Shown one piece after another: positions 34,623 through 42,450 of a DNA stretch of 42,450 nucleotides. Under the pieces are notes generated by a model. It ran no database searches, had not been told where the DNA came from, and worked only from the letters and a program-made list of their open reading frames with translations. Position numbers and translations under genes: made by a program. Source of the DNA: Saprospiraceae bacterium (GTDB taxonomy: Bacteria; Bacteroidota; Bacteroidia; Chitinophagales; Saprospiraceae); NCBI GenBank assembly GCA_027488935.1, contig JAIYAP010000055.1:1-42450 (forward strand). The letters are read 5' to 3'. Position 1 is the first letter of the stretch; every line of letters begins with the position of its first letter.

Positions 34623-35444
34623 TCATGCTGAAATGGCCTTTTTGATGCGAATTAGGCGTTCCAAAAGTGCTTCCAATCGGTCTAAGGGTAACATATTGGC
34701 TCCGTCCGACTTGGCTTCTGCTGGATTTGGGTGTGTTTCAATGAAGAGTCCGTCGGCGCCAACTGCGATTCCTGCCCTTGCAATGGTTTCAATTAAAGCC
34801 GGGCGACCGCCAGTCACGCCACTGCTCTGGTTGGGTTGTTGCAGTGAATGGGTACAATCGAGTACTACGGTTGCGCCATACGATTGCATCACGGGTAACC
34901 CTCTGAAATCGACAATCAAGTCCTGGTAGCCGAAAGTATTTCCCCGTTCGGTCAACATTACTTTTGCGTTGCCCTCCTCTTCTACTTTTTCCTTGGCAAA
35001 GCGCATGGCTTCCGGGCTAACGAACTGGCCTTTTTTAATGTTTACAATTTTGCCCGTTTGTGCAGCGGCGACCAACAAGCTGGTTTGACGACACAAGAAC
35101 GCTGGGATTTGCAAAATATCAACATACTCGGCTGCCAGTGCGGCTTCAGGGTCTGTATGAATATCCGTGGTGACGGGAAGGTCGAAATGGTTGCCTATTG
35201 ATTTTAAAATATTTAATGCTTTTTCGTCACCAATACCTGTAAAGGAGTCACGTTTACTGCGATTGGCTTTGCGATAGGAGCCTTTGAAAATGTACGGTAT
35301 TTCCAAACGGTTACAAATTTCTTGCACCTTACCGGCAATATCAAAAGCCATTTGCTCACCTTCAATCGCACAAGGGCCTGCAATCAAAAAGAAATTGCCT
35401 GCGTCGGTATTTTTTAATCGGGGTACATCCTGTTGCCAATGCAT
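34623..35444 (-). CDS. kdsA: 3-deoxy-8-phosphooctulonate synthase (273 aa)
   Basis: Condenses phosphoenolpyruvate with arabinose 5-phosphate to Kdo-8-phosphate for lipopolysaccharide. TIM-barrel motifs are intact: IFKGSYRKANRSK for PEP and A5P binding, TDIHTD, IPAFLCRQT, and ETHPNPAEAKSDGANMLPLD. The N-terminal FFLIAGPCAIEGE has Cys25 at the metal position (Asn in E. coli KdsA), so this is the metal-dependent class with His/Glu/Asp partners in ETHPNP..SDG. It begins 76 bp downstream of the M1 peptidase stop on the same strand. Confidence 0.96.
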   Translation of the reverse strand: MHWQQDVPRLKNTDAGNFFLIAGPCAIEGEQMAFDIAGKVQEICNRLEIPYIFKGSYRKANRSKRDSFTGIGDEKALNILKSIGNHFDLPVTTDIHTDPEAALAAEYVDILQIPAFLCRQTSLLVAAAQTGKIVNIKKGQFVSPEAMRFAKEKVEEEGNAKVMLTERGNTFGYQDLIVDFRGLPVMQSYGATVVLDCTHSLQQPNQSSGVTGGRPALIETIARAGIAVGADGLFIETHPNPAEAKSDGANMLPLDRLEALLERLIRIKKAISA

Positions 35445-35520
35445 AATGGAATTGTATTTTTTAACAATGTTTTTTAATGTTTCAACCCGATCAAAAAACG
35501 GGACTGTATTTATTGATGCT

Positions 35521-38500
35521 TTAACGCAAAAACGATTCTAGCGCTGCGTCTGGGTCTCTAAATGGCAACCGAATACTCCAGGAAATCCATTTTAGGTAAT
35601 TTCCACCTGAAAACAGGGCTGATTTGTTTTTACCGCCACTTGTTTCTGCGTATTGCTGTCTTAATACGGGTGCGTTGACGAGCGGGAAGTAGATTTCCAT
35701 GGTTCCCTTCAGAATCTCCAGCATGAATCCTCCGCTCCACAATATTTGTTCTTTGCGTGGCCGATTGGCACCAATTTTTGTGGCGTCGTCAAAATATCCA
35801 AGGTCAAACCAGGGCTTGAGCGGAATACCCAACGGCAATCGTTGCGGAAGATCGGCCTTTAAATTGAGTGCAAGGATGAAACTGTTGGAGTTGCCAATGT
35901 TCCCAGCCTGTGCTTTCCCAAAAGCAGCCTTAAAGCCACCATCTGTCTGGCTCACCTGCCTGGCAACAAGTCCCTGGGTTTCGGATCGCCCAAAAAACAA
36001 TTGATCAAAACGGTAATCATTGAATCCTTGGGGATTGAGCGCAAGTGCAGTCTCGTCAATTGCACCATTTCGGTTGGCATTGATCAAAAAAGCACCTGCG
36101 AACAAGCGGGCCGTGATGTTTTTATTTTTTTTATAGTAAAACTTTTGATTCCACTCCATGGTACTGCGCAGGTATCCATTTTTGCCTGCATTTTGTGGCC
36201 GTGCCTCTAAGGCAACGACACAACGATACGGGTTTGGACCTTTTTTAGCAGCGGCTTCGTAGCGCAATTCGTAAATATGGGAATTTTTACCTTGTAACCC
36301 TTCAAACCGACTGTAATTATATAAGGTGTCGAATTGACCATTTCCCAATGGTGTTAGGTCGAACTTATTAGAATCACGTTGAAATAGTGCCGTTTCCTGG
36401 CGTATAAACAAAGCACGCAGGATGAGTTGGTGCCTAAAAGCGGCCGCTTTGCTGCGTAATTCGACCCGCATTTGAGGCGCCAGGCGTTGGTATTTCAGTT
36501 TATATTGAAAAGACTCCGAATAACGACCTAGATCGGTCGATGCATTGCTTGCATTTGAAAATTGTTTTGCATTAATACTCAAGGTAACTTTAGGGACCCT
36601 TCCGCCCGGGAAAAAGTGATAACGCACGTCGGCCAGTCCTGCGAGTTGCTTGCTCCCCCACCCGTACGCTGGTGCTACGTAATATTGCCACGGGCTGTTT
36701 GCACCAGGTGGGTTGTAGGCCATTAAACCTAGCATGATTTTGTCATACCGGTTGTATCCAATCCAGGGCAATAGCCCGAGTGTTGTTTTCTGTTTTACCT
36801 GAAAAAGCGCAAATGGGTGGATGGCAAGCGGCTCAACGCGGTGCAAGAGGGAATTCGTGTTCCAGGTATTGTTTTGGCGATTGGGGTCGATGGTTACCCG
36901 CCCATCATCGAGCACAAAAGCATCCACGGAATCGGTATTGAATTGGATGGTTTGTGTTTTTTGCTGATTGGCAGATACCCATTGTGTTATGATGGGTTTG
37001 CCTTGGTACATGGCCGAAATTGGAAATGAGGCATTCAAATCACCGTGATTGGTTACCTCAATCGCATACGTTCGGCCTTCTTTTTTCACGTTAGAGATTG
37101 CGTAATCGGCTTGTTTGCGCGTTTGCATGGCTTGAAACCACCAATCGGCCTCAAGACCGGCGTTTTTCCAAGCGATACGCAAATCATTCGGGTAAGGGTG
37201 TTTAAACTTCCAGGTATTGAAATAAGCCTGCATAGCCGCATCGAATGCCTGGGTTCCGACGGCTTTTTCGAGCCATTGGGTACATTGAGCAGTTTTGTAA
37301 TACACCATTAATCCATAGGATAAAGGTGTATGCAAATTTGAATGGGTATCTGGCGGAATATTGGTGTGCTCCTGATCAACCAATCGCATACCCGATTCCT
37401 GCACAGATCCGTATTTATCCGAATTATAGAGCCATTTTGGTAAACCGATCAAATCAAATCCATCCTGGTAAAATTCATGCATATACCTTTGCTCATAATA
37501 AGAATTGAGCCCCTCATCCATAAACGGATGATCCCGTTCATTCGTTGCCAATATGCCATAAAACCAATTATGTCCTACCTCATGGGTAATCACTTCATCC
37601 AGGGATTTTGCATCTGACTCATTCCCAATTACCGTTACCATTGGGTATTCCATGCCGCCGCCAGCACTCAAAGCCGAATGTACAGCGGTAGCTTGCGGCC
37701 ATGGGTATGCGCCAACATGGTCGGAGTAAAACTTAACGGAACGGCCAACAAAGAACGCCGCATCCTTCCAAAGGGGCAGGTCGGAGGGGGTAAACATTGC
37801 CCAACAATCTACTTTTTTGCCCGTTGTTAATTGTACAGAATCATGCATGACCAGAAAGCGCTTATCTGCAAACCATGCAAAATCATGTACATTTTGTGCG
37901 GTATATCGGATTGTTTTAAACCGATTGGAGGATGTTGGGAAGGTATCTGCTTGAGGTTTTACTATTTTTTGCAGGGAAGCAAGGGTTTCCGCGACTTTTT
38001 TATTTAAAAAGTCAATTTCTGATTCGGTTTGTAATACGCCGGTAGCGCCCACCACATAATTTTCGGGCAGCGTAATGGAAACATCAAAGTTGCCAAATTC
38101 GGAATAAAACTCACCCATATCCAGGTATGGCATGGCGTGCCAACCATATTGGTCATAAACCGCCGGTTTGGGAAACCATTGGGTCATCTGATAAGAAGTT
38201 TCCACATGACCAAGCCGTGAAAAGGAGGCAGGAATTTTAAGGGAAAATGGGGTGCGTATCGTAATCGTACCTCCTGGCTGTAGCGGATTGGTTAGTTCAA
38301 TCTGGGCGATGTCCGTATTTTCAGGATCGAAACACCATTTAACGGGTTGTTGATTTACGGTAAAATCAAGTGCCTGATAAGATCCGCGATCGGCTTCCGG
38401 GGCAAAATAAAACGCGGTATTGCCATCGCGCAGTTTTTGCTTGCAAAAGGCGGTGTTGTTCGACTTAAATGCGTTGCCCCACAAATGCATCCATATTTCC

Positions 38501-38697
38501 CGCAATGGTTGAGGGGCATGGTTGGTGTATTCTATTTCAATGTTTCCAATCAAGGTATGTTGTTGATCGTCGAGCCTTGCGACAATTTTGTAATTGACCT
38601 GCTGTTGAAAATAAGCAGACTGTGCCTGCGCACACGACCAATTGGTCAAAAAAAACAAGGTTAATAAAGGACAAGCACAGAACGACAGTCGGAACAT
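35521..38697 (-). CDS. M1 family zinc aminopeptidase-like protein with putative C-terminal beta-barrel (1058 aa)
   Basis: A signal peptide (first ~26 residues) precedes the M1 beta-domain (YFQQQVNYKIVARLDDQQHT) and the gluzincin catalytic domain. The zinc site is H372-E373-V-G-H376, with the third ligand E395 after the standard 18-residue spacing. A GGMEY motif (sequence SAGGGMEYPMV) fits the M1 exopeptidase GxMEN-type substrate loop. After about residue 640 the chain lacks the usual ERAP1-C helices. It continues ~420 residues of alternating aromatic strands with Gly/Asn turns, ending SWSIRLPFRDPDAALESFLR, which looks like an outer-membrane barrel. A TATCTTTG promoter lies 34 bp upstream. Confidence 0.82.
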   Translation of the reverse strand: MFRLSFCACPLLTLFFLTNWSCAQAQSAYFQQQVNYKIVARLDDQQHTLIGNIEIEYTNHAPQPLREIWMHLWGNAFKSNNTAFCKQKLRDGNTAFYFAPEADRGSYQALDFTVNQQPVKWCFDPENTDIAQIELTNPLQPGGTITIRTPFSLKIPASFSRLGHVETSYQMTQWFPKPAVYDQYGWHAMPYLDMGEFYSEFGNFDVSITLPENYVVGATGVLQTESEIDFLNKKVAETLASLQKIVKPQADTFPTSSNRFKTIRYTAQNVHDFAWFADKRFLVMHDSVQLTTGKKVDCWAMFTPSDLPLWKDAAFFVGRSVKFYSDHVGAYPWPQATAVHSALSAGGGMEYPMVTVIGNESDAKSLDEVITHEVGHNWFYGILATNERDHPFMDEGLNSYYEQRYMHEFYQDGFDLIGLPKWLYNSDKYGSVQESGMRLVDQEHTNIPPDTHSNLHTPLSYGLMVYYKTAQCTQWLEKAVGTQAFDAAMQAYFNTWKFKHPYPNDLRIAWKNAGLEADWWFQAMQTRKQADYAISNVKKEGRTYAIEVTNHGDLNASFPISAMYQGKPIITQWVSANQQKTQTIQFNTDSVDAFVLDDGRVTIDPNRQNNTWNTNSLLHRVEPLAIHPFALFQVKQKTTLGLLPWIGYNRYDKIMLGLMAYNPPGANSPWQYYVAPAYGWGSKQLAGLADVRYHFFPGGRVPKVTLSINAKQFSNASNASTDLGRYSESFQYKLKYQRLAPQMRVELRSKAAAFRHQLILRALFIRQETALFQRDSNKFDLTPLGNGQFDTLYNYSRFEGLQGKNSHIYELRYEAAAKKGPNPYRCVVALEARPQNAGKNGYLRSTMEWNQKFYYKKNKNITARLFAGAFLINANRNGAIDETALALNPQGFNDYRFDQLFFGRSETQGLVARQVSQTDGGFKAAFGKAQAGNIGNSNSFILALNLKADLPQRLPLGIPLKPWFDLGYFDDATKIGANRPRKEQILWSGGFMLEILKGTMEIYFPLVNAPVLRQQYAETSGGKNKSALFSGGNYLKWISWSIRLPFRDPDAALESFLR

Positions 38698-38730
38698 ATG
38701 GTATGATTACAGGCTATGATATGGTCGGGC

Positions 38731-38738
38731 CAAAGATA
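38731..38738 (-). promoter_or_regulatory. candidate -7 element of the M1 peptidase gene
   Basis: Minus-strand TATCTTTG (38738-38731) is an exact TAnnTTTG match in the 62-bp gap after the DUF4153 gene. Confidence 0.5.
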
Positions 38739-38759
38739 CCACAGAATCGGACTGCATAC

Positions 38760-40550
38760 TTATTTTGGACGCTTTTCTCGCAAAAGTGCAATTCCAGTAC
38801 ATTGGGTGATTTCAAAATGATCTCCTTCCGGGTTAAATTCCAGCGCATTGATGATCAGTTTTAAGTCATACTTTTTACCCTTCATCTCCACGACCGATTT
38901 GCCTGGAGGAAAAACATAGGCTCCATTTTCACTTTTACGAAACCATTCTTTTAAATAAAATCCCAGAAAAAACTCCTCGACTGTTGTGGTATCCCTTTTC
39001 GTCGTTTCTAGCAGCGCCAAGCCATCTTTCGTTTTATTTATTGTAAAAAAGCGGCTTTCCTCTGTATCACTATATTCAGTCAAATCTAACTGATATAATA
39101 AGGTGTAATCCCCAATGTTCCCTTGGTATGCTGCTGGGCTTGCATAAGCGCGCACATAAGCATCGGAAACAAGGGACTCCTTTTCCCAATGGATATTCAA
39201 CAAATCGGCAACTTGATCCACCGGACGTTTCGATCCTGTGTATAAGCTATCAACGGGAATGGGAAGCCAATTCTGAATATTCGATAATTGATGCCGCTTT
39301 TCGAGGAAATCAAGGGCTGAAATGATTTTTTTCCCGTCTTTTTCGGGCAACAGGTTTTTTCCTTTAACAATCTTTCCGGCTTCTAATCGTCCGTTTTGTG
39401 TTAACAATTGTTCCAGAATTCCCTTTTGGCTTCGAACAGCTATGTTAAAAGCACTCAAAGGACCCAATACGGCGGTTAAACCAAAAACGGCCAAAGAAAT
39501 AGGTACGAATTTGATATTGTCTGTTTTGGAGAAGACAAAATAGCAACCTGTCAATGAGAGCCAAAAACCGATATATGCCACAAAATAACGCTGTTCGGTA
39601 ATGCCATAGTCCATAATTCGACGGCTAATCGCCACAAACAACATGGCAATCATGGGCAACATAACCCACCAGAACCAGCGCCGGTAGTTGGAAGCAATGG
39701 GGCTATTGTCGTAAGCGGGCAAGCGGTAATTCAGCAGGTACGTTAAAATACCAGCGATTGAAAAACCAATTACTAGACTCGCCACCCACCCAACGGGAAG
39801 TGCCCAACTGATCAGAATTTTTGCCGAATACGCATACAAAATAACGAAATAAAGGGTAACAATGGGAATTAAGATAAATTTACAAAGCGTTTTAAAAACC
39901 TGGGTATAGGATGTATCGAGGTCGGTGTATTCATATTCGATCGGAAAGTGGTGTAGGAAAAACGTCGTGTTGAAGATGCCGATCAGTAGCACAAACAACT
40001 GAAGGTAAATTTTTCCATTGAGCTGCAATTGAAATAGTTGGTCGACTGCCAAAATGGCCAAAGACAAACCCGCCCAAAGGATCGCAGCATAAGCCGCACC
40101 GATGATAAAATTGGCAAATAGTTGCTTATTGAATTCCCAAAAATGTGCGATTGCGTATTGGTTCAAGTATGGGGCAAAGGATACAAACAAGTGGACAACC
40201 AACAATAAAACACTATATCGAATAATGTGCACGGTTTCAAAATCCGGGGCATTTAAGTCTGGCAAACTCCATCCATATAAAACAAGTGCAACCATACCGA
40301 AGATTTGAATCAAACCACCCAAACCTTTCCACGACCAACTTTTAGATTCAGCCAGCGTTGATAATCCAATAAACAAGGGAATACCCAATTGAGCCATCAT
40401 CCACATTTTTGAGAGCAACTCGGACCCGTCATTTTCTATCATAACCAACAGCGCGACAACAGCCAATACAGTAGCAAGCATGGTCAGCGGAAAGCGCAAA
40501 ATGGCTGTTGAAAATGCACTTAACAGGCGTGCAAAAGAAGGCAATTTCAT
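38760..40550 (-). CDS. DUF4153 domain-containing membrane protein (596 aa)
   Basis: Integral membrane protein with about twelve hydrophobic segments over residues 15-395 and a soluble C-terminal ~200 residues containing Lys/Glu-rich and beta-type segments. The helix pattern with LAILAVDQLFQLQLNGKIY, LILIGIFNTTFFLHHFP-like and YFVILYAYSAKILISWALP segments fits DUF4153. The biochemical role is unknown. It diverges from cdsA across 93 bp; both directions have TACTTTTA-type near promoter matches. Confidence 0.75.
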   Translation of the reverse strand: MKLPSFARLLSAFSTAILRFPLTMLATVLAVVALLVMIENDGSELLSKMWMMAQLGIPLFIGLSTLAESKSWSWKGLGGLIQIFGMVALVLYGWSLPDLNAPDFETVHIIRYSVLLLVVHLFVSFAPYLNQYAIAHFWEFNKQLFANFIIGAAYAAILWAGLSLAILAVDQLFQLQLNGKIYLQLFVLLIGIFNTTFFLHHFPIEYEYTDLDTSYTQVFKTLCKFILIPIVTLYFVILYAYSAKILISWALPVGWVASLVIGFSIAGILTYLLNYRLPAYDNSPIASNYRRWFWWVMLPMIAMLFVAISRRIMDYGITEQRYFVAYIGFWLSLTGCYFVFSKTDNIKFVPISLAVFGLTAVLGPLSAFNIAVRSQKGILEQLLTQNGRLEAGKIVKGKNLLPEKDGKKIISALDFLEKRHQLSNIQNWLPIPVDSLYTGSKRPVDQVADLLNIHWEKESLVSDAYVRAYASPAAYQGNIGDYTLLYQLDLTEYSDTEESRFFTINKTKDGLALLETTKRDTTTVEEFFLGFYLKEWFRKSENGAYVFPPGKSVVEMKGKKYDLKLIINALEFNPEGDHFEITQCTGIALLREKRPK

Positions 40551-40643
40551 ATTTTTAAGGTTTTAGGCCCTAAAAGTAGTAATTTTCAACAAGCGCAAGT
40601 ATTGTTCTGTACTTTTACGGATTCTTAACACTTAAAATAAAAG
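40551..40643. promoter_or_regulatory. divergent promoter region of the DUF4153 gene and cdsA
   Basis: Two TACTTTTA elements, 7/8 matches to TAnnTTTG, occur here: one on the plus strand toward cdsA (about 40611-40618) and one on the minus strand toward the DUF4153 gene (about 40580-40573). Confidence 0.35.
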
Positions 40644-41528
40644 ATGAAACAACGGGTCATTTCCGCCATCATTTTTGTGATCGCTATGTTGGGAGGTGTT
40701 TTTGGCGGAGCCAAAGCCTTTTACCTGCTTTTTTCGGTGATCGTTGCGGGCTCACTTTGGGAATTTAGCGGGTTATTATTCAGTCGGGAAAAAAACCACC
40801 TACTTTTCCGCAGAATAACGGCAACGTTATTGGGAAGTCTTCCATTCCTTATTTTTGGTAGTAAAATATTCCAGTTGTTTTCTCCCTTGCCTGGTAATAG
40901 CCAATTTCAGCCTTATTTGTTTGTAGCAGATCTGTCCGACAACTTGAGCCCGATCTTGATCTCAATGACGTTGATTCTGCTTTCAGTCTTTGTCCTTTTG
41001 ATTATTGAATTATTTTTACAGTCAGAACAGCCTTTTTCCAATATTGGTAATTACCTATTAGGTGTTGCATATTTAGGTATTCCTTTTTCTTTATTGATTT
41101 CAATTTCTTACTGGCATGGCAATTATGCACCCTTGCGGGTATTTGGATTGTTGTTCCTTACCTGGACCAATGATACCATGGCCTACCTCATTGGCTCTAA
41201 AATAGGAAAAACGCCCTTTTTTGCGCGCATTTCGCCTAAAAAAACCTGGGAAGGCACGATTGGTGGCGTGGTTTGCACCTTTATTGTTGCTTACTTTTTT
41301 TCGATCTGGATTTTGGACTTTGAATTATCCGAATGGATGTTGCAAGCGGCTATTATTGCTGTTTTTGGCACTTTAGGCGATCTGGTGGAGTCGATGTTGA
41401 AACGCAGTATTCATGTAAAGGATTCTGGCTCTATTCTTCCCGGACATGGCGGCTTTTTAGACAGGTTTGACTCTTTTATTTTTGCCTTGCCTTTTGTTTG
41501 GCTAGCGCTTATGATTTTTGAGGGGTAA
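40644..41528 (+). CDS. cdsA: phosphatidate cytidylyltransferase (294 aa)
   Basis: Makes CDP-diacylglycerol from phosphatidic acid and CTP at the inner membrane, the branch point of phospholipid synthesis. It has about eight hydrophobic helices. The family signature near the C-terminus is complete: SMLKRSIHVKDSGSILPGHG followed by GFLDRFDS. An upstream loop with NDTMAYLIGSKIGKTPF and SPKKTWEG is also canonical. It is followed by a very strong hairpin at 41582-41635. Confidence 0.95.
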   Translation: MKQRVISAIIFVIAMLGGVFGGAKAFYLLFSVIVAGSLWEFSGLLFSREKNHLLFRRITATLLGSLPFLIFGSKIFQLFSPLPGNSQFQPYLFVADLSDNLSPILISMTLILLSVFVLLIIELFLQSEQPFSNIGNYLLGVAYLGIPFSLLISISYWHGNYAPLRVFGLLFLTWTNDTMAYLIGSKIGKTPFFARISPKKTWEGTIGGVVCTFIVAYFFSIWILDFELSEWMLQAAIIAVFGTLGDLVESMLKRSIHVKDSGSILPGHGGFLDRFDSFIFALPFVWLALMIFEG

Positions 41529-41581
41529 CGTTTGTTGATCTGTATATTGGACAAGTACCTTAAAAGTTCCCCTTGCATGTA

Positions 41582-41635
41582 AATTAGAAAAGGGACGGCC
41601 GAAGCGCTTGCGCTTCGACCGTCCCTTTTCTAATT
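41582..41635 (+). terminator. 54-nt near-perfect palindromic hairpin after cdsA
   Basis: The arms 41582-41607 and 41610-41635 pair over 26 positions with a single C-A mismatch (41599/41618) and a 2-nt spacer. The outer part is AT-rich, then CCCTTTTC/GAAAAGGG, then GC-rich. It probably terminates cdsA, but it is longer than a normal terminator and shares GGGACGGCCG with the next palindrome. Confidence 0.7.
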
Positions 41636-41684
41636 GTTGTTTATAGGTGCTTGGTAGGGTTCAATGCGTCAATAGATATAGAAA

Positions 41685-41840
41685 ACGGCCGCCCCACGTT
41701 ATGTGGGACGGCCGTCCGTTGGGGCGACCCGTTGGGGCGCCCCCTTGCGGGCGCCCTACTCGCGGTCGCCCTTATACGTCCACCCGCTATTCGCTTGCGC
41801 TTCGGCGGGTAAATTGGGCGCCCGCTAGGGGCGCCCCTAC
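41685..41840. repeat. cluster of GC-rich palindromes in the intergenic region
   Basis: It contains: hairpin ACGGCCG..CGGCCGT with an inner CCCAC/GTGGG stem (41685-41715, one C-A mismatch); an 11-bp direct repeat CCGTTGGGGCG at 41716-41726 and 41729-41739; and four copies of the palindrome GGGCGCCC at 41735, 41749, 41816 and 41829, arranged as two pairs. It abuts the stop codon of the gene ending at 41842. Together with 41529-41684 it forms a 313-bp stretch without a gene. Confidence 0.75.
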
Positions 41841-41841
41841 C

Positions 41842-42450
41842 CTATTTCGTCTGTATCATTTTGCGGGTTGCACTATCCGTCGCCGTTTCCAACTTGTAAT
41901 ACATCATTCCAACCGTGTTCAACAACGCTTTGTCGATCGCGATCGTGTTGTACCCTTTTGCAAACGCACCTTTTTGGTTGAATACCATCCGACCTGCTTC
42001 GTCAAAAATGCTCAACGTTGCAGTGGTCGCTTCTGGTAAATGGAAACCAATCATCGTCTTATTCACAAACGGATTTGGTTGGTTCTGGTACAATTCAAAA
42101 CCTACACCGCTTACCGTTGAAGTTGCGCCGTTGTTATAGCGGAATGCAACATTCATACGTTCGCCATTTTTATAGGCTTCCGCTTTTGTGATGCAGCTCG
42201 ATACGTACAACAGTTCGCTCAACTTGCCCGATTTGGTCGCACGGAACGTCACCGTAAATGAGCCTTCTTCTTCGCCATCATAAGATGTTGTGATCGCATC
42301 AGCAAACACACCAAAGTTCAACGATTTCATATCGCTCGATACCGGTGTTACGTCCACCACTTCCAATCCTTTGAAGTTCATCGTGAACTGGTAGCCCGAA
42401 ACCTGTTCCGCCGCAGTTAGGGCGACCGTGAAGGTCTCCCCAACGGTAAC
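41842..42450 (-). CDS. T9SS type A sorting domain protein, 3' part only (at least 202 aa)
   Basis: The frame is open to the window edge, so the 5' part is missing; an internal ATG at 42381 is not a real start. The visible N-terminal part (VTVGETFTVALTAAEQVSGY, then QFTMNFKGLEVVDVTP) looks like a cohesin-type or similar beta-sandwich. The last ~80 residues (LYQNQPNPFVNKTMIGFHLP to TRKMIQTK) are a classic type A T9SS C-terminal domain. The product is a secreted surface or extracellular protein; the full architecture cannot be known from here. Confidence 0.88.
   Translation of the reverse strand, partial: VTVGETFTVALTAAEQVSGYQFTMNFKGLEVVDVTPVSSDMKSLNFGVFADAITTSYDGEEEGSFTVTFRATKSGKLSELLYVSSCITKAEAYKNGERMNVAFRYNNGATSTVSGVGFELYQNQPNPFVNKTMIGFHLPEATTATLSIFDEAGRMVFNQKGAFAKGYNTIAIDKALLNTVGMMYYKLETATDSATRKMIQTK

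Noticed and set aside
41647-42039. Plus-strand frame rich in Gly/Arg/Pro
   Set aside because: Its composition comes from the GC-rich palindromes and it then runs antisense to the T9SS gene.
1-42450. tRNA, rRNA, prophage or insertion sequence
   Set aside because: No cloverleaf with a GGTTCGAATCC-type arm, no rRNA signature, no integrase or transposase frame was found by reading.

Overview
The window looks like chromosomal DNA of a Bacteroidota member, most likely of the Saprospiria (Haliscomenobacter/Lewinella-like); the class is fixed by gene content, the family is inference. The markers are two or three proteins with type IX secretion (T9SS) C-terminal sorting domains, a SusC/SusD pair, an ExbB-ExbD-ExbD-TonB operon, a Tat-exported Gfo/Idh oxidoreductase, the 31-residue COX24-like basic protein, and repeated matches upstream of genes to the Bacteroidota -7 promoter element TAnnTTTG. 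GC content is in the mid-40s by eye. I saw no tRNA, rRNA, CRISPR array, prophage, transposase or recognisable defence island.

Layout. 1-236 is an intergenic block with a 26-bp perfect inverted repeat. 237-8134 holds two divergent T9SS cargo genes: an LVIVD/choice-of-anchor B protein and a 2038-residue adhesin-like protein built from about 18 Ig/PKD-like repeats. 8105-12773 is a minus-strand housekeeping block (GT-C glycosyltransferase, RNase E/G, a 31-aa COX24-like protein, an anchored TPR protein, HU). 13152-15543 is a plus-strand block (YicC RNase, two unrecognised envelope proteins). 15550-19244 is a minus-strand run (CPBP protease-like, Nudix with a degraded nucleotidyltransferase domain, DUF6427-like membrane protein, PurQ). 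pdxJ diverges from it at 19334.

20395-28568 is an envelope-uptake region: SusC, SusD, a small membrane protein, a PstS-like lipoprotein and a large periplasmic TPR protein. 28650-34335 runs the other way: oxidoreductase, two TonB paralogues, two ExbD and ExbB, which would supply proton-motive energy to TonB-dependent receptors such as the SusC protein. 34623-40550 is kdsA (LPS Kdo synthesis), an M1 peptidase carrying a putative C-terminal beta-barrel, and a DUF4153 membrane protein. cdsA (phospholipid synthesis) runs the other way at 40644. The right edge has strong hairpins, GC-rich palindromes and the 3' end of another T9SS cargo gene that continues beyond the window.

I do not see a clearly new multi-gene system. 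The items most worth a second look are the Nudix protein that lost its HxGH motif, the M1 peptidase-barrel fusion, the very repetitive disulfide-type adhesin, the 31-codon gene, the duplicated TonB, the face-to-face promoters between pdxJ and the CPBP gene, and the palindromic intergenic repeats at both edges.
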